From an uncultured Prevotellaceae bacterium (GTDB lineage: Bacteria; Bacteroidota; Bacteroidia; Bacteroidales; Bacteroidaceae): a stretch of DNA of 64,000 nucleotides. Positions within the stretch are counted from its first letter, which is position 1. Each line of letters begins with the position of its first letter. Of the stretch, positions 51,911-61,091 are shown in pieces. Made by a program: the position numbers and the translations under genes. The stretch lies in contig ONDS01000009.1 in NCBI GenBank assembly GCA_900316685.1, positions 62,001 to 126,000 on the forward strand, read 5' to 3'. The notes beneath the pieces are model-generated. The model searched no databases and was not told where the DNA came from. It worked only from the letters and a program-made list of their open reading frames with translations.

Positions 51911-54592
51911 TTATAGTTTATTCATTGCAATATCATAGAACTGGAGCAGCACCTCATCTTCGTCGCGGAGGTTCTGGGGAATTTTTTCTGCTACAGTGAC
52001 GATGGCCTGGAAGTCCTTGTCGATGTAGCACTGCTTGAAGCCGGCACGGAGGGCTTCCACACGTACCTCCTTCAGTTTGGCCTTCGGCTTCAGGGCTTGT
52101 TCTTTGTAGAGGTTAAACTCCTTCAGCAGGGCTTTGGTGCGTAGCAGGTTCTTGTCCACATCGTCTTGGATGTTGGGCAGTCGCCAGCGGCCATCGGGTT
52201 CCTCGATGAAGTTCTCTTCGAGAAGCGTTTTCAATTCGGGCAGGATGTCGCCCTTGCGCAGTCCGTTGATGGCCTGCATCCATTCGGGCTGTATCTGCTG
52301 ATAGGTTTTGGGCGACTCGCGCAGTTGGTTCTTCAACCACTCTATGCCATTGGCTTCGTCACTGACGATGATACCCATAGGAGCAAATCCGTCGGTATGC
52401 TTGCGCTTCTCCTCATATTCTGCGGCCTGTACTGCGGTGAAGAACATGCCGTCGCGCTCCACGAACCGCTCACGCAGTCCTTGCTGGAATTCCTGAGCAT
52501 CCATCGGAACGGGAAGGCCATGCTGCACGTAGTACGAGATAAGACGGTCGTAGAGTATCTTCGGACTACGCTCAATGACGGTCGTTGTCTTGCTGCCTTT
52601 CTCTACATGGACGGCCAGATGCTCCATGTGTTCCTGAATGAAGTCCCAGACAACATCCTTCCTGTTCATCTGCAACTCGAACTGCGATGACAGCTCATCG
52701 GAGGGCTTATAGCAGGTGATGACAAGGTCTTGCTTGACAGCGGTGGTGGATGACACAGCGTTAAACGAACCTTGTTTTTTGTCAAGAGATGACACTGACG
52801 CAATTATAAAGCCTGCATTACTCATCGCCATCTGAATGGCATTCCAAACAGAAGCAGACGTGTTACTAAAAACAACAGACATCCATTTAGATGGCTTTAA
52901 TACACGGTAATATTCTTTGAAGGAAGATTCCATTAACAGTTCATATTCTTTTAAACCTTTATTTTGCGAAGACTCTTCAATTGCTTCGTCAGTATTGTCA
53001 GTCTTTACTTTGAGCCAACTTTCAGTCATGAAATTGAGCTCGGAATATACGATGTTTTCGCCGAAAGGAGGATCAGTAAAAATATAGTCAATAGAATTGT
53101 CGTTTAAATATATAGATGTGGCTGACGAACACGAAATAACATTTGAATTATCTTCTTTGTCAAACAGCAATTCCATTGCTTTCGCAAAGTCCGCAATTTT
53201 CCCTTCAGCCACTTTAAGTACATTTGATTCAGCCATAAGTGAACCTATATACAAAGTCAGAGGTTGACTTCCGTTCCCCCTTTTCCCACCATTATATCTT
53301 GTAAGTTTTGAACAAAGAGACTGCAAAATTGATGTAAATACGGCGAAAGTATGAAGACAATTCGTCTTCATTAATTCTTCCCTTAATACTGCCAACACTA
53401 TCAAGTTCCTATAAGTAAAGAATTGGTGTACATGGGTAATGCCAACGTGGTTCCCAAGTCGCCAAGTATGTCCCCATCGTTCTCCTTTGCCTAAAAAGAG
53501 TTCTTTTGGAACCCATGCGACAGGTTGCGTCTCGGTAATGTTTTTAATCAACGATAGGTCTTCCTCGTCAGGTGCCTTAGTGTGTCTTCTACCTTGGGCA
53601 TCCGTAAACTGTATCATAACTGGCACCATAGAGTATGATGAGACGCTTTTTTTTAATATGCTGTCATAATGTGTATAAAGTTTCTTTTCCACACTCCTTT
53701 TAGTGTGAACAGCACCGCAGTAGGGGCAAGTAAAAAAGTCTTTTGTTTCTCCTCTTTCTTCTCCTTTTGCCACATCCCAGAATACCATTTCTGACCCACA
53801 TGCAGTACATATTAGCACATCACTCCAAACGGTATAGTTGATACGGCATTTGGTTCCTTCATAATTAGTTTCGTACATCCATCCTACTCTTTTCTTTGTA
53901 TTTTCTAAAGCGTTTTTCACTTTGCCAATAAAAAAGGAAGGATTTATATTTCGATTGTAGTAGTAAGAAATGATTGATGCATAAGGGCTCAAATCTCCAA
54001 GAATCGCATGACGCCCTCCTATCTTATTAAGCGACGATGATTCTTTATATAGTCTACACGCAGCCCCTGTCATTCCCGTTCCGCAAAAGCCGTCCAAGAC
54101 AATATCGCCAGGTTGAGTAAAATGCTTTAAATATTGTTCGATAGCGGTGTGAGGCACTTTAGTATGATAAGAATGAGCCAAGTAAACGGGGTTGTTCTTC
54201 CCCTCGCTAACATCGCTTGCATACGGTTCCTTCACCTCAAAGTCCGCTTTCCGTTTCCCTTCCTTTTCAAGTTGCACCTTTTCTTTCTCCCACTCTGCAA
54301 TAAAGTCGTTGAGCCAAGGGTTGGGACAGGCTGTGTAATATGGTGGGTCGGACAAACGGATGATGTCCTCGTCTGTACCGATGGGGAATCCTTCTATTTT
54401 GCGCAGCTCAGGTAGCTTCTTTCGCAGTTCTTCGCGGAAGAACTCACGCCGTGCCTCGTCGTTGGGAAACTCACGACCCAGACAGGTGACAGGCTCGTTG
54501 CGTTCTTCCCAAAGGTCGCCGGGTGTGATACGTCCCATTTCTTCTGCATCAAAGAGAACGGGCTGGTTGTCTATGTTGCTTCTCTTGCTCAT
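51911..54592 (-). CDS. Zinc-ribbon DNA methyltransferase (PglX/PglXI-like)
   Basis: 893 aa. SAM-binding motif I is 'VLDGFCGTGMTGAACRLY' (near 160-177), and catalytic motif IV is 'YIFTDPPFGENIVYSELNFM' (DPPF near 507). An inserted zinc ribbon has 'CTACGSEM' (near 260) and 'CPYCGAVH' (near 290), as in COG1743-type adenine methylases. The N-terminal 'SDPPYYTACPNPWL' (near 76) is typical of this family in defence loci. In BREX, such an enzyme marks self DNA by N6-adenine methylation of a non-palindromic site. It follows the large ATPase gene by 15 bp. Confidence 0.85.
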   Translation of the reverse strand: MSKRSNIDNQPVLFDAEEMGRITPGDLWEERNEPVTCLGREFPNDEARREFFREELRKKLPELRKIEGFPIGTDEDIIRLSDPPYYTACPNPWLNDFIAEWEKEKVQLEKEGKRKADFEVKEPYASDVSEGKNNPVYLAHSYHTKVPHTAIEQYLKHFTQPGDIVLDGFCGTGMTGAACRLYKESSSLNKIGGRHAILGDLSPYASIISYYYNRNINPSFFIGKVKNALENTKKRVGWMYETNYEGTKCRINYTVWSDVLICTACGSEMVFWDVAKGEERGETKDFFTCPYCGAVHTKRSVEKKLYTHYDSILKKSVSSYSMVPVMIQFTDAQGRRHTKAPDEEDLSLIKNITETQPVAWVPKELFLGKGERWGHTWRLGNHVGITHVHQFFTYRNLIVLAVLREELMKTNCLHTFAVFTSILQSLCSKLTRYNGGKRGNGSQPLTLYIGSLMAESNVLKVAEGKIADFAKAMELLFDKEDNSNVISCSSATSIYLNDNSIDYIFTDPPFGENIVYSELNFMTESWLKVKTDNTDEAIEESSQNKGLKEYELLMESSFKEYYRVLKPSKWMSVVFSNTSASVWNAIQMAMSNAGFIIASVSSLDKKQGSFNAVSSTTAVKQDLVITCYKPSDELSSQFELQMNRKDVVWDFIQEHMEHLAVHVEKGSKTTTVIERSPKILYDRLISYYVQHGLPVPMDAQEFQQGLRERFVERDGMFFTAVQAAEYEEKRKHTDGFAPMGIIVSDEANGIEWLKNQLRESPKTYQQIQPEWMQAINGLRKGDILPELKTLLEENFIEEPDGRWRLPNIQDDVDKNLLRTKALLKEFNLYKEQALKPKAKLKEVRVEALRAGFKQCYIDKDFQAIVTVAEKIPQNLRDEDEVLLQFYDIAMNKL

Positions 54593-54607
54593 ATCGCAAA
54601 CGTTGTT

Positions 54608-57600
54608 TTATTTCAAGATGATACGGATGTTGGCATCCTTGCTGCCACCAGTGATATTGATGATGTGCTGCTTGAAAGCCTTGATGGCATCGTCTGGGGT
54701 CATCGGACGATTAAAGACGGTGCGCAGTGCTTCCACCGAGGTTGCAATCTTGTTGATGCCCTGATGTAGCTTGCTGACAATCTCCACCAAACGTTCGGCA
54801 TTCATGGGCGACAGTTCCTCCGCACCCGTGTTGAAGCGCTGTAGCAGTCCCTGTTCGCTGTCGGTGAGGATGTCTTTGTTCATCAACAGTGTCTCGTCTT
54901 TCAGAATCTGATGGAGCGATTCATCTACATTATTATATATAGTGGACAGCTCTTCGTTCAAGTCGGCCAGACGGGACAGTTGCTTCCCTGCAAACTGCAC
55001 GGGGTTGAAACCCTGATAAGGTGTGCGAAGCACTGAGTCACGGCTTACGCTGTTGCTGCTCACCGTGAGTTGTGCCATCTTGCGGGTCCACTCTGCATAT
55101 TGCGCAGATACGGCAAAATACCCCTTGTCGTGGTCGGCCCCACAGATGGCCTCGCAGACACGACTCTCATTGCTGTTGAGAATCTTGCGTTTCTCTGTGT
55201 CCTGCAAGGCCGTGATGTGCAGTCGGCTGTATTCCGAGAGATACCAGTCGGCATAGTTGCTCATCAAGGTGTCGAGTTCTTTGCGATAGGCCGCAACCAT
55301 CGGCTCATCATTCATTTTGGCAATGACATCGTTGAGTCGTTGGAAAGCATCATCTACCCGCTGCTTCATGCTGTTGTCCGTCATGTACTGTTTAGCCTGG
55401 TTCAGGTAGCTCAGGCGTGAGCGGAAGTCCTCTACGAAGTGTATCGTCTTCTTGATGTCGTCCATATCCTTGCGGACAGCAGTCACACGTTTGATGTCGT
55501 CAGCCGTCCAAGGCAGGTTGCGCATCTTGGCAGGAGAAGCGTAGGATGGCAGTTTGTCACACAGCCCGGCCAGAGCCGTGAGGCGGTTGCGAATTTCGCT
55601 TCCTCGGACGGACGACAGAATCTCAATGCCTTCGAGATAAATGCCATTAGCAATGTCGTGTCCCATGTGGATGGCTTCAGCTGCCAGCAGCTTTCCTTTT
55701 TCAACCAACTCGTCGTAGATGGCTTTGTTGTTTAGCTGGCTGGTCATGTCCTTACGCATGATAGCCAAGAACAGTTCACGTACGGCACTGGTGTTCATAC
55801 CCTTCGGATGGCGTATGTTGGAAAAGGAGAAGAAGCTCTCTGCCGGGAGGTCGATAATCTCCTTCAGGTTTGAGGCGTTGATGTTTTTGCCTCCAGGGAA
55901 GTCAATCTCTATCTCACCAAGGGCTACCATGGCTGCAAGCACCAAGAACTCATAGTCGGCATCAATGTCGTAGTCGTTGGTGTGCCACTCATTATCCCAG
56001 AAACGGTGCAGAATCTCATCGCGGTTGAGCACCTGGCCCTGACCTTTGTCATCCAGCATTTTCTTCACGCTGATGGCATAGATGCAGCCTTCTGTCGAGA
56101 GTTGGTTGTCAATCAAAAGCCCAAGACCGGCAAGGATGGCTTCACTGTCGCGGTTCTGGAAGTCGAAATTGGCAATTTTCTGTCGTGCTCCCTTCAGCAT
56201 GGCTGCCCGGTTCTGTGAAGTGATGGAACCCTTCAGCAGGGTGAACTTGGGATAGTTGGGCAACTGCTGGCAGAAGTAGTCTTCTAATAGAGTACTGGCA
56301 ATGTTGCTGATGGCTTGCTCCTTGGAACCGCCTGTCAGCATCTGTGGGTTGATGGGCTGCACCTGTCCTTGATAGACAATTTCAGTACACTGCACGAAGT
56401 CGCGTTGGAAGACAGGCTTCAGTTTATCTTCATAACGCCGCTTGTATTGCTCGTAGAACGGCTTCTGCGAACTGTCCACACTTGCTATAAGTGCTTCGGC
56501 TGAAGCATAGAGCTCAATCAGCTCCTTCATTTCTGCACTTACCTTGTCAAGGTGAACATAGATGCTGTCAGGCTCGTCACCATGAACCATGTTCGCCTTG
56601 TTGAAGATGGGCATGAAATAGATGTAGAAGTGCTGCTGCGGCTGGGTGGTGCTGCGCTCCGAAGGGTTGCCCATGAAGATATAGCCATCGAGCATTGTCT
56701 TGTGGCTCTTCCAGTCGATGCGGTGACGGAAGATTTTGAACTCACGCCGATACTGCTCCACATCGATGGGCAGGTATTCAACAAGGAAGTTGAAGAAGTG
56801 GCTGTCCTTGTTGTCGTCGCTCATGGTGGTGACGAAGTCCTTAATCTTCTGCTCGTAGTTCACGCCACCTTCAATGCGCAGGTGGAATTCTTGGTTGTTG
56901 TCGTTGCGCTCGAAGTACTGGCCGTCGGTAGCCGTGACGATTTGCTTGGCAACGGTGGTGATAGTGTCGAGCAGAAACTCCCGGTCGATGCTGGCAGCAT
57001 CGACATAGCAGAGGTCATCCACCAGGTTTTCTGCGCTCACCCCGTTAGTCTTTGTAAGACTGTCTTGCAAAATCTTGATGGCACAGGCATTGGCAATACG
57101 GTGTGCCAAAGGAGCCTTCTTCGCACGGGCGGCTGTGAAGTTCTCGTCAATCTTCTGATGAATGGTACTCATGATTTCTGATACCCTGCGCACATCGGGC
57201 TCCATCATCATGGCAGGAACGTTCAAATCGTCCCAATACTGGTCGTAACATATAAGCCCAGGCTGACTGTCTGGCACATCCGTATCCATGAGGGCTTCAA
57301 ACTTCTTGGTCAGAGTTTTCATGACCTCGCGTTGGTTCTTCCTTATCCTGATTTGTTGGAAGTTCTCAAAGAATGAGGGGTTGACGGGGAACAAGTTGAC
57401 ATAATCATCCAAATGAGCGTGCATGTCAGTGAAGAATTCAGTGAAGCCGCTCAGGTGCTTGCGGATGATGGCTTTTTGCGTATCATCTTTATGGAGCAGT
57501 CGTTGTTGCACAACAAACTGCACGTCCTGCTTGGTGATTTCTATCTGACGGAAACGATCATTCACCTTTTGAAGCATATTTGCAGCAAACTGGAATTCAG

Positions 57601-58273
57601 GAGCATTATAAATCAACTCCTGAACGCCGAACACCATACGAAACTTTGAGTGGTCGCTCATTTGTCCAAGAGCCTGTAATACGGCAAGGTCACGGTTGAG
57701 CTGGTCTGAGCCGCTACGTCCTTTCAGGTAACTAAGCATCTCGTCGATAACAACCATCAATCCCTTACCAGGGAAAGCCTCTTCAAACTGCGCCATCATT
57801 CGACTCAGCTTGTCAGTGTACATGTCAGGCTTTTCGTCAGCTAATATGCTGTAGTTGATGCCCCATTCTTTGAATTGCCGGTCTATCTGATAGCATACGA
57901 TTTGCCATAGTTCCTTATTCGAACCCAGTTCAAAACGAATAATATTATATTTCCCGGCGATATTGCGAAGAACCTGTCTTGCACTGTCGCTTTGGACAAG
58001 TTCAAGATACTGCTCATCCTCGGCTATCAGCGAGAAGAGTGACATGAGGTGTGACTTACCTGTGCCATAGTTACCTACGATTTGAAGCCCGTAGGTGTCA
58101 TAGCTGGCTGTGTAGTCCAAGTTCTTGCAAAGTTCCGGGATAATCGTTTTCTCATAGGTTTGTGAGAAAACAAAGTTGCGAACGAGTGAACGACGATAAT
58201 CGTCATTCTGCAATCTGTCGAACTTTACGACCTCATTGATAGGTTCAAACTGTATCAGTTCTCTGTATTTCAT
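54608..58273 (-). CDS. DUF6079 large P-loop ATPase (BrxC/PglY-like)
   Basis: 1221 aa. The N-terminal ATPase has Walker A 'IVGNYGTGKSHLMSLF' (near 66-81) and a likely Walker B 'GLMVVIDEMLSYLKGR' (near 170), features of the BrxC/PglY/DUF6079 group. A very long helical region follows (about 560-1200, coiled-coil stretches). BrxC-like ATPases are core parts of all BREX types and are thought to assemble on DNA. It starts 22 bp after the 138-aa gene. There is no frameshift or stop, so the core of the system is intact. Confidence 0.85.
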   Translation of the reverse strand: MKYRELIQFEPINEVVKFDRLQNDDYRRSLVRNFVFSQTYEKTIIPELCKNLDYTASYDTYGLQIVGNYGTGKSHLMSLFSLIAEDEQYLELVQSDSARQVLRNIAGKYNIIRFELGSNKELWQIVCYQIDRQFKEWGINYSILADEKPDMYTDKLSRMMAQFEEAFPGKGLMVVIDEMLSYLKGRSGSDQLNRDLAVLQALGQMSDHSKFRMVFGVQELIYNAPEFQFAANMLQKVNDRFRQIEITKQDVQFVVQQRLLHKDDTQKAIIRKHLSGFTEFFTDMHAHLDDYVNLFPVNPSFFENFQQIRIRKNQREVMKTLTKKFEALMDTDVPDSQPGLICYDQYWDDLNVPAMMMEPDVRRVSEIMSTIHQKIDENFTAARAKKAPLAHRIANACAIKILQDSLTKTNGVSAENLVDDLCYVDAASIDREFLLDTITTVAKQIVTATDGQYFERNDNNQEFHLRIEGGVNYEQKIKDFVTTMSDDNKDSHFFNFLVEYLPIDVEQYRREFKIFRHRIDWKSHKTMLDGYIFMGNPSERSTTQPQQHFYIYFMPIFNKANMVHGDEPDSIYVHLDKVSAEMKELIELYASAEALIASVDSSQKPFYEQYKRRYEDKLKPVFQRDFVQCTEIVYQGQVQPINPQMLTGGSKEQAISNIASTLLEDYFCQQLPNYPKFTLLKGSITSQNRAAMLKGARQKIANFDFQNRDSEAILAGLGLLIDNQLSTEGCIYAISVKKMLDDKGQGQVLNRDEILHRFWDNEWHTNDYDIDADYEFLVLAAMVALGEIEIDFPGGKNINASNLKEIIDLPAESFFSFSNIRHPKGMNTSAVRELFLAIMRKDMTSQLNNKAIYDELVEKGKLLAAEAIHMGHDIANGIYLEGIEILSSVRGSEIRNRLTALAGLCDKLPSYASPAKMRNLPWTADDIKRVTAVRKDMDDIKKTIHFVEDFRSRLSYLNQAKQYMTDNSMKQRVDDAFQRLNDVIAKMNDEPMVAAYRKELDTLMSNYADWYLSEYSRLHITALQDTEKRKILNSNESRVCEAICGADHDKGYFAVSAQYAEWTRKMAQLTVSSNSVSRDSVLRTPYQGFNPVQFAGKQLSRLADLNEELSTIYNNVDESLHQILKDETLLMNKDILTDSEQGLLQRFNTGAEELSPMNAERLVEIVSKLHQGINKIATSVEALRTVFNRPMTPDDAIKAFKQHIINITGGSKDANIRIILK

Positions 58274-58295
58274 TTGCCAAATGCTTTATTCGTTA

Positions 58296-58712
58296 TTATT
58301 CAGATAATTGGTAGGACAAGCCCTGAAGATTGACCTCCGTTCCGTCGCCTTTGCGAAGGAAATAGAATCTGTCGTCTGCTATTTCTGCATCTGTATTGAC
58401 AATCAGGCATTGATTCTTGGAGTAGTTGTCAAAAATGCTTCTGACATCGAGTCTTAAATCAGGCTCAAACAATATTCCTATATTTTCTAAAGCCAAGTAC
58501 ATGCCTATCAAACCGTTCTCCTGGGATTGCCCAAGGACTTGTTTGTAAGCCGTGTCGGCCCCATCCATGGTATCTGGATTTTCTCCAAGAATCCGGGACA
58601 ACTCCAACCCGACATTGATGAAACGGATTCCATCAATACCTTCCCTGCAAAAGACAATCTTGTTGCGAGTGTTTTGCTGTAAGTAGTATGCTATGTCTTG
58701 GATGGTTAGCAT
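58296..58712 (-). CDS. Unknown 138-aa protein, BrxF/BrxB-like position
   Basis: A soluble alpha/beta protein with no P-loop. 'NKIVFCREGIDGIRFINVGL' and 'ENIGILFEPDLRLDVRSIFD' alternate strands and helices. Small genes stand at this place (before brxC) in BREX type 1 (brxB) and type 3 (brxF), and the last strand 'NQCLIVNTDAEI' is reminiscent of these. I do not assign a family. It starts 4 bp after the XRE gene and precedes the DUF6079 gene by 22 bp. Confidence 0.6.
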   Translation of the reverse strand: MLTIQDIAYYLQQNTRNKIVFCREGIDGIRFINVGLELSRILGENPDTMDGADTAYKQVLGQSQENGLIGMYLALENIGILFEPDLRLDVRSIFDNYSKNQCLIVNTDAEIADDRFYFLRKGDGTEVNLQGLSYQLSE

Positions 58713-58716
58713 AAAT

Positions 58717-58920
58717 CTATATCGAGGAGTTAAGCAGGTCCTTCACATCGATGTTCAGACATCTTGCTATGTCTAATAGTGTCTTCAGGTCAGGCTGTAC
58801 GGTATTGGTACACCATTTCGAGACAGTCGCAGGGTCTTTGCCAAGCTGCTCTGCCAGCCATTTGCTTGTGCGCTGTTGCTCCACAAGCACCACTTTTAAT
58901 CTGTTAATTTGTTCTTTCAT
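58717..58920 (-). CDS. XRE-family transcriptional regulator
   Basis: 67 aa, one helix-turn-helix of the Cro/C1 type ('TSKWLAEQLGKDPATVSKWC', residues about 18-37, then 'TLLDIARCLNIDVKDLL'). It is the first gene of the BREX-like operon. A perfect palindrome overlaps the predicted -7 element just upstream, so it probably represses its own promoter and the whole operon. Small XRE genes at the head of Bacteroidota BREX-like loci are common. Confidence 0.9.
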   Translation of the reverse strand: MKEQINRLKVVLVEQQRTSKWLAEQLGKDPATVSKWCTNTVQPDLKTLLDIARCLNIDVKDLLNSSI

Positions 58921-58931
58921 TGTGCTTATTT

Positions 58932-58953
58932 CTTTGCGTCATACGCAAAGATA
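58932..58953 (-). promoter_or_regulatory. Palindromic operator over the -7 element of the BREX-like operon
   Basis: CTTTGCGT (58932-58939), CAT, ACGCAAAG (58943-58950) is a perfect inverted repeat. On the minus strand TATCTTTG (58946-58953) is a strong TAnnTTTG box that shares bases with the right arm. Binding here would block transcription; the leader to the ATG at 58920 would be about 20 bases. Confidence 0.6.
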
Positions 58954-59250
58954 CTAATTTTTCGGCAAATAAAAGTAACATCAGACGCTTTTTTATAGAA
59001 AGTTGGCTATTTTTCCAGCGAAACACCTTGATTGTTCACACATTTAGCATCTGTTCATGACAAACATGCTTTTAATATTCAATTCTCTTGGCATAGGTCA
59101 CGCTCTAAGTTCATAGTGATTCTATGCAAAAAAGAGCTTTACCTATGAAAAGTTGCTGATATTTCTCCCTATTACCGCACATTTTTTGTCAAAGTTGGGT
59201 CATTTTTCAGAAACGAGGAAAAAGGGAGAACAAAGCAATTTATAAAAAAA
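58954..59250. other. AT-rich gap between defence operon and tRNA repeats
   Basis: I see no gene, RNA or clear repeat in these 300 bases. The DNA is AT-rich like the island rather than like the core. Confidence 0.5.
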
Positions 59251-59261
59251 CCAAAAGGATC

Positions 59262-59399
59262 CAAACCTTTTTAGGGTTTGAATCCTCTATTTCCTGCGGA
59301 AAGGATAAAGGACCCAAACCTTTTTAGGGTTTGAATCCTCTATTTCCTGCGGAAAGGATAGGATTCGAACCTTTTTAGGGTTTGAATCCTCTATTTCCT
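59262..59399. repeat. Tandem copies of the tRNA-Ser 3' end (att-like repeats, 51-53-bp period)
   Basis: The sequence CAAACCTTTTTAGGGTTTG, then AATCCTCTATTTCCTGCGG and AAAGGAT recurs with copies anchored at 59262, 59315 and 59366; the fourth anchor (59417) lies inside the tRNA itself. Each copy repeats the last 24 or so bases of the tRNA (CGGAAAGGATAGGATTCGAA in the third) plus a 27-base linker. This is what repeated integration at a tRNA 3' end, or slippage at the attachment site, would leave. Confidence 0.7.
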
Positions 59400-59400
59400 G

Positions 59401-59488
59401 CGGAAAGGATAGGATTCGAACCTACGAACCGGTTTCGCCGGTTACACGCTTTCCAGGCGTGCCTCTTCAGCCACTCGAGCACCTTTCC
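59401..59488 (-). tRNA. tRNA-Ser (anticodon GGA)
   Basis: On the minus strand the 88-base gene begins GGAAAGGTGCTCGAGTGGCT and ends with the matching CCTTTCC plus discriminator G. The anticodon loop CTGGAAA gives GGA (reads UCC/UCU), a long variable arm (ACCGGCGAAACCGGT) is present and the T-arm holds GGTTCGAATCC. CCA is not encoded. Its 3' end faces the BREX-like island and is duplicated there. Confidence 0.95.
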
Positions 59489-59634
59489 TTTTAATTGCGG
59501 ATGCAAAGGTATGATTATTTTGGCTATTAGACGAATTTTCGGGGAAGTTTTTTCAAAAAATATCTCATTTTCCCCTTTTCATGGGGAAATAATCGTATCG
59601 GATGTTGAGTTTTGAAAGTCGAACGTAAAAGCTA

Positions 59635-60888
59635 TCACCACTTCAGGAATGGGTAGGTGATGACTATCTCGGTGAGGTCGGCCTTAGTGCGGTGGGCCTG
59701 CACATTGGCGCCAATGGAAAGGCCACCCATGTGGGGAAGCTCGTAATGCAGTCCGATGCGCTCATAATAAGGTTGCTCCACCTCCTTGGCGTTCTCGCCC
59801 ATCCTGCGGAAGAGATAGAAACCCAACGACATGTGCAAGCGCACACGGCCATAATAGACTTCATGCTTGGCGGCGATGCCCACAGACCACGGGCTATGGT
59901 CGACGGTGCTGCCAGCCGCCTGGTCGATGTGCTTGACACGATGGTTGTAAGAACCATAGAACACATCAAGGCCGATACCACTCGCCCATCGCAAGGCATA
60001 ACGGCGCATGACATCCAGCTGCAGGGCATAAGCGGGATAAAGCGTGAACTGGTCGGTGCGATACTCCGGGTCGCCCTTCGGTGTATGGAACTGTGTGCGT
60101 TGCCACTCCTCGTTGAGTGTCTTCGCCCCGAGCGACAAGGCGGCGCGTGCGAACCAATAGCCTTTGAAATGGTGAGACCGAAGCAGTGGGTCGGGATGCA
60201 ACACCTGTTCATAATAAGGATAATAAACCACGCCCAAGGATGGTCCCAAGAAGTTGGCACCCTTATTGGGGCGGTTCAACGCCCCATTGCTCAGGTGCCA
60301 GTAGTCGATGCCCATACGCAATCCCCATTGTGGTGCCACGCGATAAGTGGCATGGAGTCCGGCTCCGAAATAGATAAGCCAATGCGAGCCTATCAGCTCA
60401 TTGTCGACATTGTTGTCTGGATGGTATTTCGTGGCGCTATAGCCTACACCGAAATCGAAGGAATAGTCTATCTCCCACCGTTTGCCCCTATGAAAAGGTC
60501 GAGCGAAACGGCCATAGAGCATCACCGTGTTGCCCATGTATGAGTCGTAATCGACCATCTCGGCCATACCCCAATCGGGATCGGCAGTGCGCCGCATGGT
60601 CACCCCATGGTTCCAGGCATATTTCATACCCAAGCTCAAGGTGGGATAGCCGAAGTCCGCCGCATACTGGTTGCTGTCGGAGGGCAGGCTGCTGTACGAC
60701 AGCTCCAGGGCCAGGGAACCGTTGCTCTTACCTTTCTGCCACTTGCGTTGGAAACCATCCATCACCAGCGCACGAGAGGGGCTGCCCACCACGGCCACAC
60801 CCCAATGCCGCAGGGAGTCAGGTGTGGTGGCGCGGGTTGTGAGGGTTGAGAGGAAGAGGAGGAGGATGAGGGAAAGAAGATGGGACAT
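59635..60888 (-). CDS. PagL-like acyloxyacyl hydrolase (lipid A deacylase)
   Basis: 417 aa from the ATG at 60886-60888; the longer upstream frame runs through palindromic intergenic DNA. A signal peptide ('MSHLLSLILLLFLSTLTTRA') leads into an outer-membrane beta-barrel with alternating aromatic strands. 'RMGIDYWHLSNGALNRPNKG' carries the PagL catalytic pair (HxSN). PagL removes a 3-O-acyl chain from lipid A at the outer membrane, which changes host recognition and polymyxin response. It is longer than Pseudomonas PagL; the C-terminal part may form a second barrel-like region. Confidence 0.8.
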   Translation of the reverse strand: MSHLLSLILLLFLSTLTTRATTPDSLRHWGVAVVGSPSRALVMDGFQRKWQKGKSNGSLALELSYSSLPSDSNQYAADFGYPTLSLGMKYAWNHGVTMRRTADPDWGMAEMVDYDSYMGNTVMLYGRFARPFHRGKRWEIDYSFDFGVGYSATKYHPDNNVDNELIGSHWLIYFGAGLHATYRVAPQWGLRMGIDYWHLSNGALNRPNKGANFLGPSLGVVYYPYYEQVLHPDPLLRSHHFKGYWFARAALSLGAKTLNEEWQRTQFHTPKGDPEYRTDQFTLYPAYALQLDVMRRYALRWASGIGLDVFYGSYNHRVKHIDQAAGSTVDHSPWSVGIAAKHEVYYGRVRLHMSLGFYLFRRMGENAKEVEQPYYERIGLHYELPHMGGLSIGANVQAHRTKADLTEIVITYPFLKW

Positions 60889-60920
60889 TGTTGACAAGCC
60901 ACCCCTGATACCCACCCCGG

Positions 60921-61074
60921 CCCTCCCGAAGGGAGGGAGATGGAAAAAAGGTTGGGACAGTTTCTTGACAAACCACCCCTGCCCCTCCTTTGAAAAAGGA
61001 GGGGAGAGAGTTACTCCCCTGTATAATTTTTCGGTCAGCACTTGGTGTATTGCTCGGTCAGCACTTGGTGTATT
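60921..61074. repeat. GC-rich palindromes and a 21-bp direct repeat upstream of the lipid A deacylase
   Basis: CCCTCCC/GGGAGGG (60921-60937) and CCCCTCCTTT/AAAGGAGGGG (60982-61004) are near-perfect palindromes with 3-base loops, and 'ACCACCCCTG' recurs between them. TCGGTCAGCACTTGGTGTATT occurs at 61031-61051 and 61054-61074. These look like REP-type or MITE-derived intergenic elements; the first family also appears at 42715-42733. Confidence 0.7.
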
Positions 61075-61091
61075 ATTGCATCTCTGCTTTA

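Noticed and set aside
44331..58920. Assignment to BREX type 1
   Set aside because: There is no Lon-like BrxL and the methylase has a zinc ribbon unlike type 1 PglX.
58954..59250. Possible small RNA or leader gene between the operon and the tRNA repeats
   Set aside because: No promoter, hairpin-plus-T-run or open frame of note is visible.
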